From assembly GCA_036897485.1 (NCBI GenBank), contig JAYMTF010000651.1, forward strand, positions 1 to 32,176: 32,176 bases of DNA. The letters are read 5' to 3'. The notes beneath the pieces were generated by a model. The model was not told the DNA's origin, made no database searches, and saw only the letters and a program-made list of their open reading frames with translations. The number at the start of each line of letters is the position of its first letter. Position 1 is the first letter of the stretch. This document shows, one piece after another, positions 22,428 to 32,176 of this stretch. A program made the position numbers and the translations under genes. Origin of the DNA: Pelargonium nanum. Taxonomy: Eukaryota > Streptophyta > Magnoliopsida > Geraniales > Geraniaceae.

Positions 22428-24699
22428 CTATTCTCTTTTCTGTAGCCACCCTAGCTGCGGAAGAAGAAGGATGAATAGGTTTTTGTTAGACAAAACCGTA
22501 AATTGTCAAAAGGAAACTTTTTAACCAAGAAAATGCCCAACTGACCTTCCATGCGTACATTCCAAAGAATGCTACGGTATCTGCAGACCAGACAACTGCA
22601 AACGATTTCCAGAAGAAAGGGATGATGACATTGAGCAATGGGACGAGGAGAAAGAGATAGTTGAGAGCTTCTTTCTCATTCTTTGAGCAATCTCGAGCCC
22701 TAAGCGAAGGAATTGCTGCAAACAATAGGCACCAATTACAGGTCTTCCCATACTAGCTAACAAAAATATGCAATAAAAACATGTCATATGCCATTGCAAG
22801 TAATCTATGACTTCTCAAACTTATGTTTCTTTTGAATTATCCATACGGGAACGAGAGTCGAGAATATGAATCACTTATTTTTTTAGGTGCAAATTAGGAA
22901 TCATTCCCATCCATATTGGCCTAACAAAATTGGAATGGAAGTGTCATTCCCAATTGGTTAGATGTCTCTTAAGTACTAGACAACATTGCATGCAAATAGA
23001 AAAATCATTCAACTGCAACCTATATGGTTTGATCAAATTTAGGAGTGCACATTCAATACGTGTGATATCAATTAGAGAAAAATCAAAACCCCATACACAA
23101 TCAAGCAATCCTAATTGTTTGCACACAATTCATCATGAGAAAGAGTAGCATATAGTAACTTACTGAACATCCAAATGGACCACATTCCCATTAATCTCCA
23201 GATGTCGGGTTCATTTGATGGGAATATGAGATTGAACGAAAGAACTCCACCTATTAACATGGAAGCATACGCTTGAACCTCAAAAACAGTGTACAATGTT
23301 GTTCCAGGTACTGCTGGGTTTTTGCTTGCTGTTGAAGCCCTTGGAGCAAAAGTTGCTGCTGTCTTCTGAACAACCTGTTCAGACCCAACATCCATTTCAA
23401 AAACCCATAAAATCTCAAATATTAAGCATTTCAAATTTACATGATCAGACCAAATTAACCTCAAATCAACTTCTATTCGCACCCAAATCAGGAATATCCA
23501 AAAAAGTTTTGAACTTTAAAAATACTTCAACAAACCCAGAGATTGTATGAACTGAGAACTGGCAAAATCAGCTGGATACTGAAATCTAAGGTCTTCCCTA
23601 TACCCATAAAGTCTCAAATATTAAGCATTTCAGATTTTGCATGATTGGACCAAATTAATCTCAAATCAACTTCTAATTTCACACCCAGTCAGGAATATCC
23701 AGAAAAGCTGTGAACTTTAAAAATATTTAAACAAACCCAGATATCATATGAACCCAACTGGAAAAATTGGCTGAATACTAAAATTCAAGGTCTTCCCTAA
23801 ACCCACAAAGTCTCAAATATTAAGCTTTTCAAAACTTGCATGATCAGACCAAATTAACCTCAAATCAACTTCTACTCTCAGACCAATGTCAGGAATATCC
23901 AGAAAAGTTGTGAACTTCAAAAATATTTAAACAAACCCAGAAATCATATGAACACAACTGGAAAAATTGGCTGAATACTGAAATTCAAGGTCTTCCCTAA
24001 ACCCACAAAGTCTCAAATATTAAGCTTTTCAAAACTTGCATGATCAAACCAAATTAACCTCAAATCAACTTCTACTCTCAGACCATTGTCAGGAATATCC
24101 AGAAAAGTTATGAACTTCAAAAATATTTAAACAAACCCAGAAATCATATGAACCCAACTGGAAAAATTGGCTGAATACTGAAATTCAAGTCCTTCCCTAA
24201 ACCCATAAAGTCTAAAATATTAAGCATTTCAAAACTTGCATGATCATCAGACCAAATTAACCCCAAATCAACTTCTACTCTCAGACCCATGTCAGGAATA
24301 TCCAGAAAAGTCATAGACTTCAAAAATATATGAACAAACCCAGATATTATATGAACTGGGCACTAGAAAAAATGGCTGAAAACTGAAATTCAAGGTCTAC
24401 CCAGAAATCGAGAACATGCAAGCACCAACCTTTTTGAGGTCCTTTTCGATTGCAGGAACAGAGGATGGAGTGGAGGCCTTGATAGCTTCTTTGGCTTCTG
24501 CTTTTAGCTCTTCTTCTTTTGGTTCTTCCGCAGTCGTCTGTGTATCTACCTCTTTCGAGCTGGCTTGAATTTTGAAGCTTGTGCTTCGAAGCTGAACAAA
24601 ATGGTTCCTGTTAAAGCCATTTTTGAGAATTGTGGGGTTGCTGAGGAGCTTCGGGGAGTGACAGTAGCTGCAGAGAGACGTTGAGACAACCGAGTTCAT
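22428..24699 (-). CDS. RPH1: Plastid-targeted multi-span membrane protein, probably RPH1, 4 exons
   Basis: Deduced minus-strand exons are 24699-24430, 23374-23164, 22715-22546 and 22454-22428, all GT-AG with matching phases, giving 225 residues. Residues 1-45 are Ser/Asn/Leu-rich and basic, like a chloroplast transit peptide. Residues 48-90 are acidic and Lys-rich. Hydrophobic spans follow: about 118-140 (FEVQAYASMLIGGVLSFNLI), 146-163 (RLMGMWSIWMFTIP), 178-196 (LNYLFLLVPLLNVIIPFFW) and 199-216. The tail is LGWLQKRE. I do not recall the RPH1 sequence. The name rests on plastid targeting plus position: in Arabidopsis RPH1 (At2g48070), a chloroplast protein needed for resistance to Phytophthora, lies beside PIEZO (At2g48060) and ALKBH10A. 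The gene model is firm; the name is moderate. Confidence 0.8.
23404..24402 (-). repeat. Five-copy ~200-bp tandem array in RPH1 intron 1
   Basis: Units start with CCCATAAA/CCCACAAAGTCTCAAAT at 23404, 23603, 23802, 24002 and 24202, so the period is 199-200 bases. Each contains GGAATATCCA, AAATCAACTTCTA and AAACAAACCCAGA in fixed order. Units 3 and 4 are the most alike; unit 1 is the most divergent. The array fills nearly all of intron 1 (24429-23375) without touching either exon. Confidence 0.92.
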
Positions 24700-25239
24700 G
24701 TTTCTAACACTGAAATTTGAATTTGATTCTCATTGTAGAAGACGCACCATCGGATCAGCAGAAAAATCTGGGATAAGGAACGTATGGCAGTTGGAAGACA
24801 GTTTCGAGCTATCGAAACGACGTAGTTCGCTGAAAATAAAGATATGTGCCTGGACTGGGCCTGTTGTTTTAAGTTGGGTCTCAAATATATTCAAAAGTAA
24901 TGTTATTGGGCCTCAGAGATGGGCCAAGAGCCTCAAAGAAAATGGTTGCTGGCCGACGAAGAGACCAGGCTGGAGTGGTGATGTGGCGGCTCTTAGGTAA
25001 TGTGGCAGTTGGCGTGGAAGTTACAAGTGACGTGGAGGTCGCTAACCTACAACAACATGTTAACAGGGCTTAAATCAAACCAATAAAAAATTTGATTGTC
25101 AAAATGATATGCGTTTGAGGATAGGAGATAAACTAATTTATCCTATTTTATTTTGAATTGAGCTAACTCATAATGATATCTTCAAATTAAATTGTCATAA
25201 CAATTTTTTTGGTTGACATGCTAATTACTTGACATTTAA
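24700..25239 (-). promoter_or_regulatory. RPH1 upstream region
   Basis: TGGGCC site II cores occur near 24857, 24907 and 24921. Further upstream is a GTGGC/ACGTGG-rich patch (about 24978-25041), including TGACGTGG. No TATA box is clear. The outer part (25060-25239) is AT-rich and abuts the LINE. Confidence 0.4.
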
Positions 25240-27560
25240 ACGTTGGCCTTTTTTACGAAGTATGATGTGCGCCATGGGTTTTAACAAAAGATGAGTTCGC
25301 CTAATCATGATGTGCGTCACGTCGGTCCGGTTTCGAGTAGCGCTGGGTTCGGATCTGTTTCGGAGTTTTGAACCGAAACGGGGGCTCCGTCAAGGTGACT
25401 CGTTTTCCCCGTACCTTTTCCTTTTATGTGCTGAGGGCTTATCGTGTTTAATAAAGGGCAAGGAGAGATCGGGGTTATGGCATGGGTGCAGAATTTCTAG
25501 GCGAGCTCCGGCAATCAGTCATCTATTCTTCGCCGACGATGCATTGTTTTTTTGTAAAGCGAATGGGCAAGAGGTTGGGGCCTTGAAATCGGTTCTGGAG
25601 ACCTGTGAGTTGGTGTCTGGACAACCATCAACCTTCACAAATCGAGTTTACTGTTTAGCAAGAATGTGAGCAGGAGCAGGAAGGAGAAGCTGGCAAACAT
25701 CATGCAGATCGGTATTGTGGACAAATTTGACAACTATTTGGGTGCCCCGATAGGGCTGGGAAGGAGGAAAGGCGAGTTGTTCAGGCCGATAGTGGAGAGG
25801 GTCCAGGCTCGGGTTAACACTTGGAGTACCCGGTTTCTATCATGGGCAGGAAAAGAAGTTTTGATAAAATCAGTGCTCCAAGCAATTCCGAATTACGTAA
25901 TGAGCATATATAGGCTCCCGGTCTTTGTGTGCAAGGAGTTTGAAAGAATTATTCGGAATTTCTGGTGGGAGCAAAAAGCGATACATTGGAATAGTTGGGA
26001 CCGGCTGTGTCTGCGAAAATATGAGGGTGGTATAGGCTTTCGGGACATATATAATATGAACACTGCACTTCTCGCTAAGCAGGGGTGGCGTATGTTATCC
26101 AGCCCGGAGTCGTTGTTTGCAAGGGTTTTTAAAAGCCGTTATTTTCCGAACTGTGATCTTTTGAATGCACAGGTTGGATCAAATCCCAGCTTTGTGTGGC
26201 GTAGTGTGTTATCGGCTCAAGACTTGCTCCGGCAAGGGTGCGTATGGAGGATCGGGTCGGGATGGGATGTCCGGGTGTATGCTGATCAGTGGGTTCCGGA
26301 GCTCCCGGGTTTTAAACCGACATCACCTTCTTTTTTATTGGATCCCGAGCTCAGGGTTGGTGCTCTCATCGACCACGCAAGCAACTCGTGGGATGAGAAC
26401 CAGTTGAATCTAAGGTTCACGGAGGCTGAGGCACTGGCTATCCGTGCCATATACCGGAGTAGAGCCGCTAGGAGAGATTCCTGGATGTGGGTGGGGGAGA
26501 AGAAAGGAATGTATACTGTTCGTAACGGGTTTAATTTGCTCCGAGTCTCCAATCCGGTGGCGGGTGATTGGTCTGTGATCTAGAAACTGGATGTCCAACC
26601 GAAAATAAAACACTTTATATGGCGTCTGGTATCCTATAGTTTGCCGGTAAGAGCGGGCCTTCAACGTCGGAGAGTGGAGGTCGAGGCAGAATGCCCTAGG
26701 TGTGGTTCGGCTACTGAGACCTGTGACCATACTTCTATTCATTGCCCTTTTGCTGCTGCGGTCTGGGAGAGATCGGGTTTGGGTCTTGTCTTTACGGAGC
26801 AAGCGACCTTGTCGGACTGGTTCGCGTCTCTAGCAACCATGGGAGATGGGGAGAAGTTGGCATGGGAAAGTTATGTTGCATGGGCAGTATGGAAATCGAG
26901 GAATGAAGGTGTTTGGAATAGGAGATGGCTCGATTCAGGTCAAGTTCTGGCAATGGCAAGGACAGTTGAGAAGGATGGAAGGGAGTGAGAGGGAGGAAGG
27001 AAGGAGCTCAGGTGCCGAGAGCCGTTGGCTCGGCTCGCGGTGGCTGGGGAAGACCTCCGCGGGGAAAGATGAAGGGGAATACTGATGGCGCGATTTTCCA
27101 GGAGGCTGGCCGGTCGGGGGTGGGATGGGTAGTTAGGGATGAGGATGGCGTGTGTCGGGGTGGTGGCCGGCTGTCTTGGTCGGGCATCGCACCAGTCAGG
27201 GAAGTGGAGGCGAGGGCGGTTCTTTATGCGTTGGAGTGGTTGATAGGAAAAAGGATGGATGGATGTTGCAGTTGAGACAGACTCCATGGAAGTGGTCCGT
27301 GCAATCCAAGTCCGAGGGGAGGCGTATGCTAGTGCTTTTGGCTTGGTAATTGATGATTTTTGTTTCTCTTTTTGCTAGTTTTGATTTTATTTCTATTGGT
27401 TATGTGAACCGGTCTGCGAACCGTGTGGCCCATGTTCTAGCTAGGTTCTCGGTTTCCTTGTCCGCATTGTTGATTGGGTGGGTTCGTCTGTTCCCCAGTG
27501 ATTTATCATGTAATTGCTCTTGAGTCATAATAATATGAGCTTTTACATTTAAAAAAAAAG
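25240..27560 (+). mobile_element. 5'-truncated, broken L1-type LINE
   Basis: Homology starts inside the reverse transcriptase. RWPFLRSMMCAMGF is followed by the RT motifs GLRQGDSFSPYLFLLCAEGL and LFFADDALFF, then the region after RT (NYLGAPIGLGRRKGE, FWWEQKAIHW), a zinc-knuckle-like zf-RVT part (CPRCGSATETCDH, C-P-F-A-A-A-V-W) and an RNase H domain (TDGAIFQEAGRSGVGWVVRD, then VNRSANRVAHVLARF). The element ends with ATTT and an A-run at 27551-27559. Breaks include TGA at 25292, a frameshift near 25660, TAG at 26581 (in place of an expected Trp codon) and frame changes near 26985 and 27270. About 2.3 kb of a usual ~6 kb remains. A clear target-site duplication was not found. It is inactive and lies between the head-to-head RPH1 and PIEZO genes. 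Confidence 0.9.
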
Positions 27561-28026
27561 TAATTAAATTTGAAAAGAAAATTATTTTCCTTTGTACTTA
27601 GTCTCATAAATTAATATATTTAAGTTAAGTAATAGCTCCACATCAATAAAAAAGATCAGAAAATGTTGTCACATTAACCTAATTTGATACTCAAGTTCAT
27701 ATTATATTTTGAGAGTAAATCAAAGAAAAAATAAAATTTTGATACAAATTTAGAATAAAATAAATGATTAGCAGACCAAAATATAACATGTTCAATGTAA
27801 AAAAAAAAAAAGTACAGTTCGTATATATTCCGATTAACCGGAAAAATGTTTCTTAAGGGAATTTATTTATATGTAAAACTAGAAAATTCACAAAAATACT
27901 TATATTTCGACATTTGATTCATGCTTAAGCATAACTAGCTTCTACATTACTTGTTTAGATCACAATTTTTTATATTGTAATTGTTCATATTTTTCCGGTA
28001 AATTTGGAGGAAGAAGAAGAAAACCA
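27561..28026. other. AT-rich DNA between LINE and PIEZO leader
   Basis: No gene or repeat is recognised apart from short A/T runs. The last ~100 bases may be PIEZO promoter or leader. Confidence 0.35.
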
Positions 28027-28237
28027 ATGAGGAATTTCGGTACGTTTCACGTCCTCGTCTGCTCACCTGATGAAGCAGGTTTCGGATTCTTATTTTCCGG
28101 GGAAATTTTTTACTTTCCGGGAAATGGGTCGGCGTGATTTGGAGATGCATCGAAAACCCAGTTGACGGATTTTCACAGTTCAATTGCGAGGAAATGAAAC
28201 TGAAGTGATCCCAAATCGGTCATGATAAGGGCTTTTG
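28027..28237 (+). promoter_or_regulatory. Probable PIEZO 5' leader with upstream ORFs
   Basis: Upstream ATGs occur at 28027 (36 codons, stop ending 28137), 28145 (6 codons), 28194 (4 codons) and 28222. The last is out of frame with PIEZO, overlaps its start and would end in exon 2 at about 29248 after splicing. If transcription starts before 28027, these would reduce initiation at the PIEZO ATG. The transcription start is not visible from sequence. Confidence 0.45.
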
Positions 28238-31200
28238 ATGAGGACTTTTCTAGGAGGATTTGTTTTGCCAATGCTGCTTCTATCAGGTATGTTTTCCAAA
28301 AATGTTTTGCATATTTATTTATTTCTTGCATTAATAGCTTCATGATTGTGCTTTAAGATCAGTTATTATAAATTTAGTACCATTTTGATATGGTTTTTAG
28401 TTTTTACTATCTAATGTGGCTCATTGTGTATATCATATGATGATACTTAACTTGGGTTGTCCTTATATGCATGTGCTAATTCTAAATTCAATTTTTTTTT
28501 GGTCTTGTATAAGGTCATAGTATCCGCTAGGTTATACTTGGAAGTAATCCAGTTTTAATATACACATTGCGTCGAGGAAGATGTGAATTATTGTACATTT
28601 TTACATAGCTGAATTGCTGCTTGTTGAGAAGTATGAAGTTTTGATTTTTTTTTTGGGTCTGTTTCTCCACAAGAACCTTAGTACATTTTGTTGGGTCAGC
28701 CTGTTTACTATCGGCCACCAATCAAGAACGTTATCTGTGGGCTGTTTTTGAGAACATCTGGACCTAGCGTAATATTTTGGCTAGTAATTGAGCTCCTTGT
28801 AATATGTTTTGGCTGTAGCAATGGGGATTATGGTTAATTATCAGTGTGATTACGAGCAAATTGAGCTGATGTTGGATGACCGATTTGAACTGTATGTATG
28901 CCAGTTGTTCTTTCTTAACCCCGCTTTACTTGTTGAATGTTTTGTGACCTAATTAAACTGCGAGGGTTCTGGTACCATGGAGGTGCATTTTGTCCTGCAC
29001 TACTTTGAGTGGGTTTAGTATCGTTTGGATTGTGACTGATACATCAAAGTTTATATGACTGATTTTTATTTTTCTGGATTGGCAGTATTATTGAATATGG
29101 ATACATTTTCGTTGTTTTAGACTTTGAGAAGCTTCGCAATTACTTTCGGAGAACTTTTAAGCTATGTTTGAAAATGACAAACTATTAATTTTTATTTTTA
29201 CATTTTTGCAGCTGGTTTAACCAATTGGAGTTTGATCTCTCTTGTTGATTTGATTGTGTGCCTTTTTATCCTACATATTGCCCCCAAAATAGGTATGATT
29301 CTTCATGTGGATCTATTGGTTTCAGTTACATGCCCTGTTTCTCTTTAATAGTTTGTACCATTGATTTGTGCGTGTATGATGTTTTCAAAGTGGAATATTT
29401 TCCATAATCTCTTATCTGCCTAATTTTATGATATCAAAATGTGATAATACCATTCGTCTGTTGCTAATTGTTGAGCTACCGAGCTTATTCGTCCATGCAA
29501 GTAACCTCAGTATGGCTCTTGAATGTACTAGGAATTTGATTAATCAATTGGTGTTACAAAGCTATACATAGCGCTAAGCTTTGTCTAACAGAAACTTATA
29601 GAATTTGTTATCGTATTTTGTTTGCAATGTTGTTTAACTCGAGATCTTAAATCTTCAGCAGCATGTAGAAAATAAGGGTAAAACATTGTTTCTTATTTAC
29701 GCTTCTTTGTACAGAGTCCTCCTATTTTACAGAAGAATGTATTTTATTTAAACTACTAACATGGTTTTTTCTTCTTCAATTTTCTTATTATTATAACAGG
29801 ATTTCGTTACCGAAGGCGATTTGTGTTATTTTGGTGCATTATCACACTTTCCATACTTGTAGTTTTTTCTCAAATTATATATCTTCTTATATGGGCTGCT
29901 AAGGGAAATAAATGGAGTGCAGCAAATGCGCAGTGGGCAAAGCTAACTGGATTTATGATGTAAGAATTGGTTTCTGTTGTAGTCAATTGTCTGTTCCTTT
30001 TTACCTCCCGTTAGATTGAGACTTCATGTTTGTTGTTTTCTTTGTCAGAATCCAGTCGTGGAAATGTCCCTCTGTATTATATTTTATAGTTGTTCAACTA
30101 TTAGTGATTCTGGTAGCTCTAGTTGACATATACGGGGATGATTTCGGACTGATTCCATTGCGAGATTCTTTTTTGGACAATTTCCTTACAGTTGCTGAAC
30201 AAATAGGTTAGTTAGTAGTTCTTTAAAAGTTTAATATTTATGTATTGAACGTCTTCAACTTTTTTCTCTGTCTAAGTTTCTCTCAACAAACATATTCCCT
30301 TTGTATTCAGATTATTCTAGCAAGCATGTTTCACCTAATATTAAAACTTTTGATGGTCTTTTACATGGAAGGTTCTCATCTTAGGGTTGCTTCCTGTTTG
30401 ATGCTGCCCGGTGTTCAGCTAACTGTTGGAATTAGCCACCCTTCATGGGTTTCTCTACCATTCTTTATTGGAAGCTGTGCTGGTCTTGTCGATTGGTCCC
30501 TAACAAGCAATTTTTTAGGACTTTTTAGGTGGTTTTGTTGTTTCTCCATTCTTCACCCTCTTAGGTTGTTTTAATCAGTTATTAGTCGCTTAAATTGCAA
30601 AAGTTTGCATGTGGTTTTGAAGGTGGTGGAAGCCTCTTAAGTTGTACGCGGGCTTCAACATTGTCCTGCTCTATGTGTATCAGCTGCCCGTTGAATTCCC
30701 AAATATGGTTCGATTGATTGCTGACTTCATTGGTCTGTTCAAAATATCGGCGAAATCTGACTTGCCCAAGATCTGTTCTGCTTTTTCTGTGCTGGTTTTC
30801 TACATAATGGTATGCATCTATCATTTGAATTCAAAACTGTAGTCTGTTTAGAGTTAACTACAAGTTGTTTGGTGGAAGGGCCTAGCTAGTAAATGTAGCA
30901 GTCTATAGGACCCTTTTAACAGCTTCCACTCCAAAAAGTTGGCATTTATTTAAAACTAGAAGAGGTTATTATAGTTTGTTCAGGTTTTGGTGGATATTTT
31001 GTCATCTTGGTCATTCTTATTCTTATTAAACAAAGCCTTGTATATCATAGTAGGTGAAGTCAGTCTGGTTATTAATATCATTAAAATAGATCTTTATTGT
31101 AATTTGGAGTACTATAAGTTTTTTCTTTCTTCTTTTGAACGGCAAGGGATACTCTAAGTTCGGAGAATTTACGGCATATGGCCTGTATTTTAATTTTCCA

Positions 31201-32176
31201 TCCATGAGCAGCCTTTTTTAAGTCTTTGAATGCCTAAGTCATTAAGCATGTTTTCATTTTGCATGCTAAGGCCAATTTATGGATCACAACGTAAGAGTTT
31301 GAGTCAAAAGGTGGTTGTATTTATTATCAGGGATGCTATTAAATGTAGATGAGTGTTGAGGTGAATTATTGTTTACTGAACCCACAAAATATTCCTATAT
31401 GCCTGTGAATTGTATTGTGGAAAGCACACGACACAAAAGGGGCCTCTCAAATGTAAAATTATAGCTCTATTTCTATTCTCCTGGAAGACGGATGGCAAGT
31501 TTGGTAAAGAAAATCTCATTGGGGAGTATCATTACATATGATGTGTATTTTTTGCTATTGGCAACCCTAATGTTTGCTAGCTAAGATATTACTCTGATTC
31601 AAGTTTCCAACTCTTCCGTTTCACCTTACTTAGTTACATTCTACCAAGGAAGTCGAATATAAGTGATTTGAAATTTAAACAAGATTTAGTGAGAAATACG
31701 TCGCATCTATATCATACATGTGCTCTCTCATCTCAAATATCTCATGCATCCATGCCTCTTGTTTATTATACTTCTGCAGAGATCTATTATTTTTGTCCTA
31801 ATTTGTTCTTTTTCTTTTCAACCCAGCTATCCTATGTTAAAAGTGATTTGGAAGAAATGGCTTTTATTTTATCCATGCGAGAAAATCACTTGGCAGAGCA
31901 ACTTCTTCCCTCAAAGCATTCATTTTTCATTCGGGAATCGAGGTAATAAGCTTGGAACATCTATTAGTACTCATCATGCTCTCTCATCTTAATGATTTTT
32001 TTGGTATTCTTTTGGTATTCTCATTTGATTTATCTGAGTACAAAAGAGAGTACTTCATCGACTTTGTAAAAACTTTGAGAAGTTCAGATTCCAACTTCAG
32101 AAACTGGCTCGTGTTAGTGGATAAAACTATAAGTGTCCCCTATAGGCTTAAGCATTTAGTTGATTTGATCCTTTAA
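28238..32176 (+). CDS. PIEZO: PIEZO mechanosensitive channel homologue, 5' part only
   Basis: PIEZO proteins are very large, many-span cation channels gated by membrane tension. Seven exons are deduced: 28238-28286, 29212-29292, 29800-29959, 30049-30206, 30372-30528, 30623-30809 and 31827-31942, followed by intron to the window end. They encode 302 whole residues of a protein usually near 2,500. The N-terminus MRTFLGGFVLPMLLLSAGL leads into NWSLISLVDLI, with further spans in exons 3-6. Strongly conserved plant phrases are visible: SHLRVASC, VGISHPSWVSLPFFIGSCAG, LVDWSLTSN, LYAGFNIVLLYVYQLP, LSYVKSDLEEM, LAEQLLPSKHSFFIRESR. All introns are GT-AG with consistent phases. Introns 1 (28287-29211) and 6 (30810-31826) are about 1 kb and show nothing else recognisable. 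The start is chosen because it gives the family N-terminus; an out-of-frame ATG lies 16 bases upstream. Confidence 0.94.

Noticed and set aside
26410-26802. Minus-strand frames of 88-130 codons within the LINE
   Set aside because: They are antisense to the post-RT and zf-RVT region of the LINE and resemble no protein.
28094-28124. Repeated TTTCCGG(G)GGAAA strings as an E2F-like or palindromic control site
   Set aside because: They do not match the E2F consensus TTTCCCGC, and they lie inside a plausible leader ORF. The evidence is too weak.

Overview
The window looks like nuclear DNA of a eudicot plant. The genes have AT-rich GT-AG introns, and the intergenic DNA holds plant Stowaway, CACTA, hAT-like, SINE and L1-type LINE remnants. 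I cannot name the species. All calls come from reading the sequence and from remembered family sequences; no database search was run.

Layout, left to right. 1-2.2 kb is AT-rich intergenic DNA with transposon scraps and one GC-rich island carrying TCP-type motifs. 2385-6220 (+) is a seven-exon ALKBH10-type RNA demethylase gene with a probable GC-AG intron. 7856-9364 (-) is an intronless BSD-domain protein gene. 9.4-11.9 kb is intergenic and holds a complete-looking tRNA-derived SINE. 11910-12458 (+) is an intronless gene for a small basic protein that I do not recognise. 13443-14474 (-) is an intronless galacturonosyltransferase-like (GATL) gene whose 3' end has been tandemly duplicated. 15645-17922 (+) is the exosome cap subunit RRP4 (seven exons). 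18512-21091 (-) is AUXIN-BINDING PROTEIN 1 (five exons), with the exon 2 acceptor region triplicated. 22428-24699 (-) is a plastid-targeted membrane protein, probably RPH1 (four exons), with a five-copy ~200 bp tandem array in intron 1. 25.24-27.56 kb is a 5'-truncated, broken LINE. 28238-32176 (+) is the 5' part (seven exons, 302 whole codons) of the plant PIEZO mechanosensitive channel gene, cut by the window end.

The genes do not form one pathway. They are housekeeping and regulatory genes for RNA demethylation, RNA decay, cell-wall glycosylation, auxin binding, plastid-linked immunity and mechanosensing. The gene order itself is informative. From memory, the Arabidopsis orthologues lie in three small blocks: At1g03350-At1g03360 (BSD, RRP4), At2g48060-At2g48080 (PIEZO, RPH1, ALKBH10A) and At4g02940-At4g02980 (ALKBH10B, ABP1). 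This window may therefore show the order before Arabidopsis polyploidy and gene loss divided it.

I found no clearly new multi-gene system. The most unusual features are small-scale: duplicated splice-acceptor decoys in ABP1, a stop codon created at a tandem-duplication junction in GATL, the GC donor in ALKBH10, the intronic tandem array in RPH1, and stacked upstream ORFs before PIEZO.
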